Source of the DNA: Isohypsibius dastychi | Lineage: Eukaryota; Tardigrada; Eutardigrada; Parachela; Isohypsibiidae | DNA: 17,267 nucleotides | Assembly (NCBI GenBank): GCA_034696485.1 | Contig: JAQIWT010000604.1 | Coordinates: 1-17,267, forward strand | Reading direction: 5' to 3' | Part shown: positions 8,124 to 16,781 of the stretch, one piece after another | Position numbering within the stretch: position 1 is the first letter of the stretch | Layout of the letters: each line of letters begins with the position of its first letter | Made by a program: the position numbers and the translations under genes | Notes under the pieces: model-generated | Databases searched by the model: none | Told to the model about the DNA's origin: nothing | Seen by the model: only the letters and a program-made list of their open reading frames with translations

Positions 8124-8608
8124 TGGGATCTTTTGAATTATCATCAATGCTACCTTCGAGCAGCCACCTCGGCCGCTTTGCAGGGCGGCCGAACAATACC
8201 GAGTGGGAAATGCACACTGTGCTTGAAAACCAGCCCCCATCAAACACTGACAAGAAACGTGATCTGTCGGATGCTTTTAAACGTTACTGGTCATACGCTG
8301 TCCAAACATCTGGCCCCGCGCATGGCCGAAAGTCGCATCACTGGCCGGTATCGTTAAACAGCACCATGAGTGTCGTTGAACAAATACCTGGGCAAAGCCA
8401 GCAAGAGAAGGCCAAGATTATCGTTGATGACTTTGAGCAGCATGCCGGGATGACAATTGAGGGGCACAGTATGCATTATTCCGAGGGGAGACCACTCGTG
8501 GGCGCAAAAATGGTGGATATTTTGTCTTGGTTGACATCCAAGGCAGGCCAGGCTTCAAGGGAACCGATAGGACTTCAGGAGTTTTTCAAGATAATGCGAA
8601 AAAATTAG
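8123..8608 (+). CDS. Hypothetical 161-residue protein
   Basis: Longest undamaged ATG-started frame in the middle of the window. It is hydrophilic, with a basic middle (DKKRDLSDAFKRYWSYAV) and a helical C-terminus (VDILSWLTSKAGQ, GLQEFFKIMRKN). No signal peptide, membrane segment or motif is recognised. An AATAAA at 8675-8680 follows the stop by 66 bases, supporting a real 3' end. It could be the last exon of the gene whose broken remains lie at 7500-8123, with the true N-terminus upstream. It lies just left of the Polinton capsid relic on the other strand, so it might be part of that element, but nothing in the sequence shows it. Confidence 0.45.
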   Translation: MGSFELSSMLPSSSHLGRFAGRPNNTEWEMHTVLENQPPSNTDKKRDLSDAFKRYWSYAVQTSGPAHGRKSHHWPVSLNSTMSVVEQIPGQSQQEKAKIIVDDFEQHAGMTIEGHSMHYSEGRPLVGAKMVDILSWLTSKAGQASREPIGLQEFFKIMRKN

Positions 8609-8674
8609 GCCCAAGCTCATTTATCTTTAAATCTAATACACATGGTCCGAACTGGAAAGTGAAGACCTCACCAT

Positions 8675-8680
8675 AATAAA
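8675..8680 (+). terminator. Poly(A) signal AATAAA after the 161-residue frame
   Basis: AATAAA in CCATAATAAACTG, 66 bases after the TAG ending at 8608, a normal 3' UTR distance. Confidence 0.4.
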
Positions 8681-8899
8681 CTGTACCAACACCAGAAACT
8701 AACGAAACAACCCACTTTTGCGTGAAGGTTACGAATTGTCAAGTGTCAAATATAAATTTATTGATGCCGTGTGATTTTGTAAATTGGTAAAGAAACGTGA
8801 CGTTCGAAACTGTCGACTCCATCGCGATGAATATCAGGACAACCCTCAAGTTTAGCGCAAACAATGTCAGTACGTGTAGCAGAAGATCGTTAGATTTGA

Positions 8900-9963
8900 A
8901 ATGTCAACCACTGGTTACCAGCAAGCTGTCGTAGCCGTCTCGGTAGTTACCTTGAGTCACTTGTAGTTGTAGATGTTTGCTTTAAACGTCTCCTGAATTA
9001 CCGAAAGTCCCAATTCGAGAAATGTTGGCATGTTGTAATTATACGGATTCTTTTTTAAAAGGGCCAAGAAGTGCCTGAGAGTCGATTGACCTAACTTCAA
9101 GACGTTTTGAAATGTAGCCTTGCGCCATGTCATTCCGTGAAAATGAGCTCGATCCCAGAGAAATCTTCATGTCGCTCATGCATGTTTCAGTACACGAAAT
9201 AGCTGCGTTTTGTTTTTGGAACATTATTTCATGTGGAATCAAAAACTCAGAATTAAGCTTGACCTTTCATGAGTTTCAAAACTGCAGAATTGATAACAAT
9301 TTTGAAATCGATGGGGTCAAAGTTAAAGCGGAGCGTTATTCTGTCCTTGGAGCGAGTAAGCGCGAGCTAAACTTCCAGCTTCGGTAGGATGAACAGACTC
9401 TGGTTTGCTAGATCCGATGGTAACTTCAGAGCATGCGCGAACTAGCGCCAGATGCGAGGTTTTCTCGACGAAAAATCATGGTTTTGTTGAGCTGATAGTT
9501 TTTGTTTGCTGCTGGTACCGTCAAAAGATTTTTGTCAAGCGTGCTGGCTTCATCACGGATCAAACGAACGTCGAGCATCTGCGTACCAGCCAGTGTTGAG
9601 CAGTTTAAGAGGTACTCGATGTATGCAGCAACGTGAGAATAGAGACGGTAATGATGATACAGCTTCATCGGCGATTGACAGTCCATGTCCACAGAAAAGC
9701 GTTCGTAAAAACGGATTACCAGGAGCAAACCCTGCGTCTCCAGCAAGGTCTGCGTCTGCCAAGGTTTTTCACATACATCCAGTAAAAGCTAAGAATATGC
9801 AAGATCGATTGCCTCATCAGGCGTTCAAGTGATCTCCTATTTTATTTGATCAGAATTGAAATTGTTGACAGGAATAACAGAATGTGAACTTGAAGAATCC
9901 ATTGCGGTCTGCGAGCTAAGCTGTGAAAAGTGATCTAGTTCAGATCTCAAGCAAACAGGCATA
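8900..9963 (-). pseudogene. Polinton/Maverick minor capsid (penton-like) protein relic
   Basis: On the minus strand, a series of blocks in changing frames follows, in order, the minor capsid protein that Polintons/Mavericks encode (the family known in nematode annotation as F54H12.2-like). Blocks: SELDHF with QT nearby (about 9945); TPDEAIDLAYS (about 9820); GNPFLRTLF (about 9725); YHHYRLYSHVAAYIEYLLN (about 9665); TRSKDRITLRF and FKIVINSAVLKLMK (9355-9275); the tail with YISKRLEV (about 9105), then YNYNMPTFLELGL (about 9040); GYDSLLVTSG (about 8925). The family forms the capsid vertices as a jelly-roll. Damage is extensive: three in-frame stops near 9860-9795 and at least four frame changes. 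Identification rests on remembered family pattern, not a search. No polymerase B, integrase, ATPase or protease partner was recognised nearby. Confidence 0.72.
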
Positions 9964-11600
9964 CGCACTCGACTTCCGGCCAAATTAATGTTTCAATTCT
10001 CAATTTCTTTCGAGCGGAAAATTGCCGAATACCGGCTTTCCAAGAATAGGGGATCCAACAACGTTCAGCTTGGATGCGGGTTTTCCAACCTTTGTCTGTG
10101 TCGCGTTTTTATTCATCTGCACGTTATACAAATTATCAAAAAATATCTTGTTCATGACTCTCGTCTTGTGGAAGAAGAATTTGAGAATTGAAAGTATGCT
10201 TCGCGTTCATAGAATAAGTCTCACTGCTTTAAGCACTGGTTCAGAAGCGGGTTGTTGCGGTCGGTGCGAATGTGGCTTTTGAGAGACTGGTGGGGAGCCA
10301 AGTTTTCTTTGGGTGTGCGAAGAAGCTGAAATAGTTTTTTAGGTGATTTCTACTTGGAAGAAATGAACAAGAGGACAGAACGCAGAAAACCACAGAAGTG
10401 GTGATCGCGATGTGAATGGTATTGCAAGTAGCTGTAGAGAATTTTGATTGCAATCTTTTATTGGTCAGTTCCCTGGTCGTTAATTGCATCCGTCACGGAA
10501 TAACTGCTAAAAGGTCTCGACGACAGCAAAAAGCCCGCCGATCATGAGCAACCACTCAAAAAGATCCATGAATTCAGGGCTTTCTCGTCTAAGTTTATCG
10601 TTTTAAATCTCAAACATGAAGCCAGATGAACCTCTTTCCAGTTTGCAGAAGTGTTATCGAAGGAATATTGTAGCTCTCCCATGAATGCAGAACTGACAAA
10701 AGCATGGGACGGGAGGATAAAGTGTTGAGCCATCGATTTCGATCGTTCTGTTGTTGAAATGTGGCTCATGACGACGGGGTACTTTTTGAGCTTTCACGGA
10801 AACATTCATGTCATTGCATTGATGTAGAAGAGCAATCTTCAATGATATTAACTCAACGAAGGTGTCAGAATGATAAATATACACCAGGAATTTGGGTTTG
10901 CTTGCTGAGTCTGTCTAAGACCAGCGCTTTTTGCCGGTGTGGTTGCAGTCAATATTGTATAACTCCTGCGCAGGAATCTGAAATTCGTCTTTGTGGGTGT
11001 TTGGAAATAACAAGTTGAGTACTTATTCACTGTTCTTGAACCAAATATGAGAGAGCTGGAGAGAGAAATCTACATGAAAACACCTTATTGACTTCAAAGT
11101 CACAAACGTGGCACGGGATCCATCCTAAAAAAACGTATCATTAAATTTGAATCATCCACACAAACAGCACCCACTGGCACATGTTCACCATTGATTGGCT
11201 CTCAAAATTAGCAAAGCGAATTTCATTGGTAGGTGTGAGGTTGTCCCGTTAGGGTCAACGCTCACGTATAAGAACGCGGGTGTAAAGCACGGCCTTTCTG
11301 ACTTTCATTCCATTAATAGCCGATGTTCAGCTCGTAACCCATACGAACGGGGTGAGCAACGCGAACATCTTTGGAATAAAACTTGCTAACCTATCGATTG
11401 TGTTGAATTGGATTCATGATTCAGATTGTCAAAGAACGGTCCCGTGTTCCGTATTCTTCCCGTATTCCCGTATTCTAGTAAGATTTGTTCCTGAGTCTTA
11501 CTGGAGACTCATATTTGGTGCAGAAACAGTGGTTTGTTCCACTTCGTAAAACTGTTGTTTCACAAATAACCACTCACGCGCGTGGATTGCGACAAAAGAG
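9964..11600. other. No gene that can be supported
   Basis: Short minus-strand frames at 10542-11030 (for example EFQIPAQELYNIDCN and DTFVELISLKIALLHQCNDM) look mildly coding but change frame and contain stops. Being on the same strand upstream of the capsid relic, they could be more of the same decayed element. I recognise no domain. A short GTATTC/CCCGT tandem lies at 11445-11476. Confidence 0.3.
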
Positions 11601-11625
11601 ACGTTGGGAATAAGGAAAATCGGAT

Positions 11626-11976
11626 TCAATACAGAAGAACTCTGGGATAACGAACATCTCCTCGGCCAAGGAGAAGGTGGGTCATCGATGAATCGTATTT
11701 CTCATTTTCTTCTGAAGTGTAAACAACATCACTCTCTTTCTTTACCCTGGAATCTCCTGTTATCAACTTCGAGTCGAAATTTAACAATTTGGCTCTCCCA
11801 ATTGAGTCAGGACTATCGAAATAGTACTTTTCGATGTCACCTGGCCTCGACAGATATTGATTGTCCTTTTCACGCGCGATAGTATCGCCATCTTGCGAAA
11901 ATTTGATTTGATGCAGAAAAGCATAGAAAATCAAGGAAGAGTCCGGATTCGATTCTGACAGTTGATTTGAAACCAT
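11626..11976 (-). CDS. Hypothetical 116-residue ORF, weakly supported
   Basis: ATG at 11976, stop at 11626. Polar and acidic protein (GDIEKYYFDSPDSIGRAKLL, VVYTSEENEKYDSS) with no signal peptide, membrane segment or known motif. Its opposite-strand frame is shorter and less protein-like. There is no promoter or poly(A) evidence, so it may be a relic exon or a chance frame. Confidence 0.25.
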   Translation of the reverse strand: MVSNQLSESNPDSSLIFYAFLHQIKFSQDGDTIAREKDNQYLSRPGDIEKYYFDSPDSIGRAKLLNFDSKLITGDSRVKKESDVVYTSEENEKYDSSMTHLLLGRGDVRYPRVLLY

Positions 11977-12264
11977 ATTCTTAGTGATTTTTTGCGAAAA
12001 ATTTTCCGTGACGTCATTGTGGCCCTGAAAATAATTTTTCTACTCGATCTTCTGGTTTAAAAAAAGCGGGAAGAACGCGTGAGCAAATAAAAAACTCTTT
12101 GAGCACGTCTGTTCAAGAACATTTTTTAGAATTCGGTTATTATTGAAATTTGAGTTCAGGAATAAATTCGAAGAACTGAATAGCAACAATATTTATTCCG
12201 TGAAATCTCATGAAAAATCAAGCTCAATATTTCTTTGCGAACAACGGAATCAATTCTTTTTCAG

Positions 12265-12518
12265 ATAAGGAAATCCTTCATCTTTGTGTAGTGAGTGTCA
12301 ACCTCTCTCCATCTGTACCAGCTTTTCTTATTGCACTTGCTGTTATTAGTTTTGTTCTCGTTTTTACACTGAGAAAGCAAAATTGCAATCTAGAACTGCT
12401 AGCAAGAGAGAAAAGACTCACTCCTCCAAAACCGCAACCCGATTCACCGACAGGCGCCCCGAACTATCATCAAGTTCAGAATAGAGCTCAACCCTTCGCC
12501 CCGAACCCTGAGGTTTGA
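12265..12518 (+). CDS. C-terminal exon of a single-pass membrane protein
   Basis: The exon follows the acceptor TCTTTTTCAG and stops with TGA at 12516-12518. It codes a short outer segment, a 17-residue hydrophobic helix (PAFLIALAVISFVLVFT), then RK and a cytoplasmic-type proline-rich tail (TPPKPQPDSPTGAPNY and APNPEV). Arrangement and charge suggest a type I protein with the N-terminal ectodomain coded upstream. A frame from ATG 12210 also reads through and would give 102 residues without a signal peptide. An AATAAA lies 16 bases after the stop. The family is unknown; I could not find the upstream exons. Confidence 0.5.
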
Positions 12519-12534
12519 CCAAATGAGGAATCCC

Positions 12535-12540
12535 AATAAA
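12535..12540 (+). terminator. Poly(A) signal AATAAA for the membrane-protein exon
   Basis: AATAAA 16 bases after the TGA at 12518, implying a very short 3' UTR, as is common in compact invertebrate genomes. Confidence 0.5.
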
Positions 12541-12627
12541 CAGATCCTCTGACTTTCTATTTTGGAATATTTTTTTCGGTATTAGATCAGATGAAAAGAT
12601 TGAATGAATAAATAACATCCAGAAAAA

Positions 12628-12655
12628 AATACTTCATCTTTGTTGATGAAGTATT
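12628..12655. repeat. Perfect 11-bp hairpin
   Basis: AATACTTCATC, loop TTTGTT, GATGAAGTATT. It lies about 90 bases after the poly(A) signal. It could be a small RNA stem, a 3'-end structure or the core of a short inverted-repeat element; nothing distinguishes these. Confidence 0.6.
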
Positions 12656-12815
12656 CCAGTCGTTGTCAAAACGACGCACCATATAGAACACTCGAGCATC
12701 AGAGGAGTCACCTTTGGGAATGCGATAGTGTTCCATCCATTAATGCGCATCTTCTTGTGCCAACTTGAAAGCTCAGATGTGGAAATAATATGGTTCATCT
12801 AGCGTTTTGAAATGA

Positions 12816-13061
12816 ACAAATTATGCTGCAGTAATTCAAGACAGGAAGGATATATTCAATAAGAACCTTAACGATCCAACCCTTGCAAAGCGAAGACGTG
12901 GACTGTCTCGGTCACGTTATCAAAGCGCACCCGAGATAGCAGTGGGTTCCACACTGAGGTTCGAGGTGCCTGCGTTCATTGCACTATTTCGCCGATGTTA
13001 TCGCAGACTGTTCGCTGGCAATCCTGCATCATGTTCACTTATTATTATTTATTATGAATGA
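12816..13061 (+). CDS. Coding-like exon without start codon
   Basis: Open for 81 codons, with an acceptor-like GCTGCAG ending at 12831. The content looks protein-like: RKDIFNKNLNDPTLAKRRR, GLSRSRYQSAPEIAVGS, then VPAFIALFRRCYRRLF. Either of two donors (GTGGGT at 12942 or GTGCCT at 12966), both phase 0, would join in phase to the exon at 13337, in which case the part after the donor is intronic. Arg-rich with an SR-like stretch. No family recognised. Confidence 0.4.
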   Translation, partial: TNYAAVIQDRKDIFNKNLNDPTLAKRRRGLSRSRYQSAPEIAVGSTLRFEVPAFIALFRRCYRRLFAGNPASCSLIIIYYE

Positions 13062-13336
13062 ATATTCTGTTGGTCAGTGGATTACTCATTGTAACTGTGT
13101 GCATGAGAAAGAATTGAGATCTAGGGTGAATTGGACGTACACCACCTCATCTTCACATCCCTCCACTTCATCATCTCCTATACTCGGTTCGTTTGATGTT
13201 ATCATTGAAAAATTGAAATTATTTAGAATGAGTTTAGAACGTATTCTTAGAAACTTTGTGTGTGTCTTCTTTTGTGATTGCGTATGTGGAATACATTTTA
13301 TGTTTATAGTAGAAATGCTGTTCCGGTTGTCAGCAG

Positions 13337-13573
13337 TATTCGGTTGATGGATCTCAGTTTCCCAACGATTTTGCTCAACTTCAAACATTCATGCTCAGCA
13401 GAGACGATCTGGACGATTTGTTGTCGAAGGAGTCAAGTCCTGACCACGTTTTTCAGATCGGAAGCTGTTGTTGTGGCGTATCGGTTGTTCTGGACGAAAT
13501 ACCATCCTGAGACAAACAACGACTGAAAGTTGAAAGCTTCGACTCCGAACCGTCCAGAGCATCTCAGATACGC
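13337..13573 (+). pseudogene. Exon with one in-frame TGA, unknown protein
   Basis: Begins after the acceptor TTGTCAGCAG and ends at a strong GTAAGT donor (13574). It reads YSVDGSQFPNDFAQLQTFML, SRDDLDDLLSKESSPDHV, CCCGVSVVLDEIPS, then TGA at 13508-13510, then DKQRLKVESFDSEPSRASQI in the same frame up to the donor. The good coding quality on both sides of the TGA points to one exon with a nonsense change (CGA to TGA is the simplest) or, less likely, a terminal exon ending there. Probably the same gene as 12816-12965. Not recognised. Confidence 0.4.
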
Positions 13574-13796
13574 GTAAGTGATTAAAACTGAGTGACTTTA
13601 TTGGTTTATTGACGTTCGTCAACCGTGAATATTAGCTGAGTGTTGGATTTGATGATTCTCACCTGATTGATCTGGAAATGTCAAAACTCACATAGCTCAC
13701 TCAGATTGTATATCAGTTCATTTGTTGAAAACTTTGTCGATCTTGAGGAAATTCCAAGAAGACTGCAGCGTTGGGTAGGCTAGATTTAGGTGGACG

Positions 13797-14067
13797 TCAG
13801 TGAGTTGAGAGAAAAGTGAGAATCCCATACTGATCTCCCTGGATCGTTGTGATTGAGTGGCGCCAATATTCCTGGTCAATGAAACTTTGCGCACACTGTT
13901 GAACAGGGAATTTGTTCTCCACCACCTGTTCAAGCTCTCGAATTTCCGCTGCCTTTAGAATAATCTCTTCTGTCCGAGTTTTGATCATTCCGAGCCGTTC
14001 ACTGGGACTCTTCTCGTGGTCAAAAGCAATTTCAGAACCCCCAACAATCCATACTGTCACCCAATCA
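13797..14067 (-). CDS. Unknown protein exon behind a TATA promoter
   Basis: After the acceptor AAAAAATCAG the minus strand reads DWVTVWIVGGSEIAFDHEK, SPSERLGMIKTRTEEI, ILKAAEIRELEQVVENKF and QEYWRHSITTIQGDQYG to TGA at 13799-13797. Codon content and the helical KAAEIRELEQVV segment look genuine. The first in-frame ATG is at 13988, giving about 63 residues; otherwise the N-terminus comes from a 5' exon between here and the TATA box at 14181-14174, although the small ATG frames there stop early. Not recognised. Confidence 0.4.
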
Positions 14068-14173
14068 CTGATTTTTTAGCAGTTCCATTTCTCACGACAA
14101 CGATGCAGAGGTGTTATTCATTCAAATCACGAACTAAAACACACGAAAAATGAGATTGAGAAAACTGGACGGG

Positions 14174-14181
14174 CTTTTATA
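14174..14181 (-). promoter_or_regulatory. TATA box-like TATAAAAG, minus strand
   Basis: TATAAAAG read leftwards, within GATCAGATATAAAAGCCCG. It points toward the exon at 14067-13797, with the CRE/palindrome array 70-270 bases upstream of it. Transcription would start near 14145-14150. Confidence 0.45.
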
Positions 14182-14252
14182 TCTGATCCAGGTTGTAACT
14201 CTGATCATTCCCGATAACCTCAAACAGCTCTCGTCAACCTTCAAGTTTTCCC

Positions 14253-14441
14253 ACGTCATTCTGACATGCGTCAATTGAATGTCGAGAGGATATTTTTCTT
14301 GCAACGTAATCTGACTTGCGTCAACCTGATGACGTCAAAATGCTGAGGCCTTTGACGTCATTTTGACTCGCGTCAACTCAGTGGACGATGATGATTTCAC
14401 ATCTCGACACCATTTCGACTTGCGTCAATTTGGTGACGTCA
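14253..14441. promoter_or_regulatory. Periodic array of TGAC-N4-GTCA palindromes and CRE sites
   Basis: Four copies of TGAC-x-TGCGTCAA-like sequence start at 14262, 14312, 14364 and 14416 (spacings 50, 52, 52). Each pairs TGAC with GTCA around four bases (first base C in the last copy). Three perfect CRE octamers TGACGTCA lie between or after them at 14330, 14353 and 14434. Known: TGACGTCA binds CREB/ATF bZIP dimers. Inference: a bZIP-responsive enhancer or promoter between the minus-strand TATA unit and the plus-strand coding remains at 14536. Confidence 0.6.
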
Positions 14442-14535
14442 TTTGAACATTACAGACAAGTTTGATCCATTTTCATCATTTGATTTATCTTCGTTTTATC
14501 GGCCTTATTTCGGAGACCTTATATTGATAATGTAG

Positions 14536-15079
14536 TCCTCACGTATCAACGGAGACGATTACATTGCTGTCATGCCAGATTCACCTTGCATTTTAAACTA
14601 CCGGATGCTGAAATCAGTTCGCAACGACACCTTGATCGAGACACGAAGGTCTGGTCCAGGTGCAACTGTTCGTCAGCCAAATGACATCGTGATGCAGGAT
14701 CTGATGCAGCTGTGAATGGATCGCCTCTGGGAATGGAAGATATGGTGGTGGATTCTGAGAGTGGTTTGATTAAAGCACTCGACGATCTGGAGCGATAATT
14801 TCATCACACCTGTTGAATTTCGAGAGTCTCCGAAACATATCATCGTTAATGAATAGTCGGAAATCACTCTCCAAGATCTTTGATGGTCAGGGCAGGACCA
14901 CCCGGTTGCTCTATTCTTTATTCACCGTGCTTTTGACTATTTGTCGGAGCGCGTCTTGCTGAATGCTTTGGATTCTGATCTTGTACGGATCAATGCTGAT
15001 TCGGCTACACTTCCAATTAGCCGAGCTGGACACCAACAACCATGTATATGGATCTCACGGTGGACCGATTGATAACCTG
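14536..15079 (+). pseudogene. Broken reading frame of an unknown protein
   Basis: Coding-like blocks in order: SSRINGDDYIAVMPDSP to RQPNDIVMQDL (14536-14715, one frame); SDAAVNGSPLGMEDMVVDS and IKALDDLER (to TAA 14796, second frame); DNFITPVEFRESPKHIIVNE, TAG, SEITLQDL, TGA (14881), then WSGQDHPVALFFIHRAFDY and LSERVLLNALDSDLVRINA (third frame to 15072); and LDTNNHVYGSHGGPIDNLG up to a GTACGTG donor at 15080. At least two stops and two or three frame changes. Some changes may be introns: TGATGCAG before 14698 is acceptor-like. No family recognised. Confidence 0.45.
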
Positions 15080-15131
15080 GGTACGTGTTTGATTTCTGAA
15101 TTGTCACGTTCACTGGATTTCAGTAAAATAA

Positions 15132-15356
15132 GCCCATTCTTCTTATTTACTGATTGTATCTTATTCTGTTGTTGTTTCAAGAAGTATTTCTTGGAGATCA
15201 CTGATAAGAAGAGAGACTCCCCCGTTGGAGGCACAAGGTGCTTCCAATCAGGGATATTGGTTTCAAGGCGTAGGGGCTTATTCGGCTTGTACGGACGGCA
15301 GCCTGCAACTCACCAATGAGCGCTCCCATATACGCATCACGCAGCTTGACAAATGA
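15132..15356 (+). CDS. Coding-like exon, unknown protein
   Basis: Open for 74 codons without an ATG start. The C-terminal half is protein-like (EAQGASNQGYWFQGVGAYSA, CTDGSLQLTNERSHIRI, TQLDK) and stops at TGA 15354-15356. It could be the last exon of the gene broken at 14536-15079. A longer-looking plus frame in the same place (14963-15319) reads less well. No motif recognised. Confidence 0.3.
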   Translation, partial: AHSSYLLIVSYSVVVSRSISWRSLIRRETPPLEAQGASNQGYWFQGVGAYSACTDGSLQLTNERSHIRITQLDK

Positions 15357-16246
15357 AACCAAATAAAAAGTCTATTTTAGGTTGTTTGAGTTTTGATTCG
15401 AGTTCACATGGATACCTTGAGTCACATCAGGTTGTGAAGAACGACATAGGATATTTCAGAAAAATTCAACTGAATTCAGAGACGCGTTACTTGGGTGATT
15501 TCAAGGCGTTCTAGGCAGATTCTCACAAACGTAAAATTGACGATCAATCAGCTCTTTCATCAAAATCCGCCGGTGCGAACAAATTTATTGGGTTTTCGTC
15601 GTGAGTTCGAGACATCCTGCGATGAAAAAAATTTAAACTCAGATCATATCCACGGAGGAGAAATTTTTCGATGAAATCATTTAAATTACTCGATTTTTTT
15701 GAAAAAACATCCGAAAACTGGGATTTCAGAACAGGAAAGTGCGTATGGCAGAGTGTCATTTGATTCATTTCAAAAAGATTTAAGTGTTTCGGTTAAAGCG
15801 GTTTATTTGTTAATCTGGATAGAAGCACTTTCGCCGGCAGGATATCTAGCGCCACTATTTTCCCACGACGCGTCGCGCCTGATGATTTGTCATTTTAATG
15901 ACATTTCCCAAGGATGTAAGCCGATTAATTCGGCGGTTCTTTTATGGTGAATTCGGGCATGTCAATTCAAGTGACTCCGTGATGATTACTTCATTCATTT
16001 ATTGTAATGTGCCGGTCACATTAAAATAAATCCAAATAAATCTTGGGACATTGCAGGATCAATCTCTGTTTTCAATAAAACCTGATAACTTTTTCCTTTC
16101 TGTCCTCAATTAATTTGACAGTCTTGCTTTCTTATATGCGATGCAACGCGCATTCGATTGATCTTTCAAATTGATCAATTCCTCGAGTCGGCAATTTTAT
16201 TTTGTGACCCTTTGCCCTCTATCTGTGTGTTGTTCAACTTTACTGC
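15357..16246. other. No gene seen
   Basis: A/T-rich with several AATAAA words (for example near 16027-16045 and 16074). Small inverted repeats include TAATGTG-CCGGT-CACATTA near 16005-16023. Opposing short frames at 15544-15768 (-) and 15699-15950 (+) are not convincing. Confidence 0.35.
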
Positions 16247-16781
16247 ATGAAATTACCTGAAATGGTCAAGCCCCATGTCCTACCTGAGCATGTGAGTAAA
16301 AAATTATCATTCTATTCTGCGCTCGTTTATTTAGGTATAAACTATTTCAAATTGTGTTTTATTTTAATTTCAGTTCCAAACTTCAGCTAAAAGGTCCAAG
16401 CCAAACCGACCAACCGCCTCTACCAAGAAACGATTGCAAAAACACGAAATCACCCTCGACCGACCTGAGGAGATTCGACTCAACTTTGAAGGTATCGAAA
16501 TAATGCCGACAATTGCGGAAGAATTCCCGTGCCGATTCCAAAAACTCGACGGGGGACTGTAGTGCGGCCTCTATTTCACCACTACCTAACAACTCGCAAG
16601 CCATTTCGTTCCGGTAAATGCCGCGCCTTGAAGCACTTTCAGCAAAACTACATCCCAAAAGGTAGGGAATTCTCAGCGAAATTTAAATTCTCTTCTGCAT
16701 TTTTAACTATTTGATGTGAAAATTCTCTGTTTATCATTTTCAGAATTGATTGAGCATGTACATTCAATAATTAGTCGTTGA
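16247..16781 (+). CDS. Four-exon gene for a ~99-residue basic protein, unknown function
   Basis: Exons 16247-16291, 16374-16491, 16563-16661, 16744-16781 (TGA). Introns of 82, 71 and 82 bases have GTGAGT, GTATCG and GTAGGG donors and TTTCAG, CTGTAG and TTTCAG acceptors. Phases 0, 1, 1 all join without a stop. Start ATG 16247 (another in frame at 16262). The product begins MKLPEMVKPHVLPEH and continues through KRSKPNRPTASTKKRLQKHE, RPEEIRLNFE, then RPLFHHYLTTRKPFRSGKC and HFQQNYIPK. It is Lys/Arg-rich, with no signal peptide or membrane segment, suggesting a nuclear, ribosomal or mitochondrial matrix protein, but I recognise no family. If intron 2 is retained, the frame stays open and ends at the TAG of its own 3' splice site, giving about 77 residues. 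Confidence 0.65.

Noticed and set aside
9127-9387. 86-residue plus-strand ORF
   Set aside because: It is the complement of the best-preserved part of the Polinton minor-capsid relic.
12979-13347. 122-residue plus-strand ORF
   Set aside because: Its composition (Cys/Phe/His-rich) is poor and the more protein-like frames at 12816-13061 and 13337-13573 cover both ends.
16383-16658. 91-residue minus-strand ORF
   Set aside because: It lies opposite exons 2-3 of a gene with three consistent introns and is most simply a shadow.
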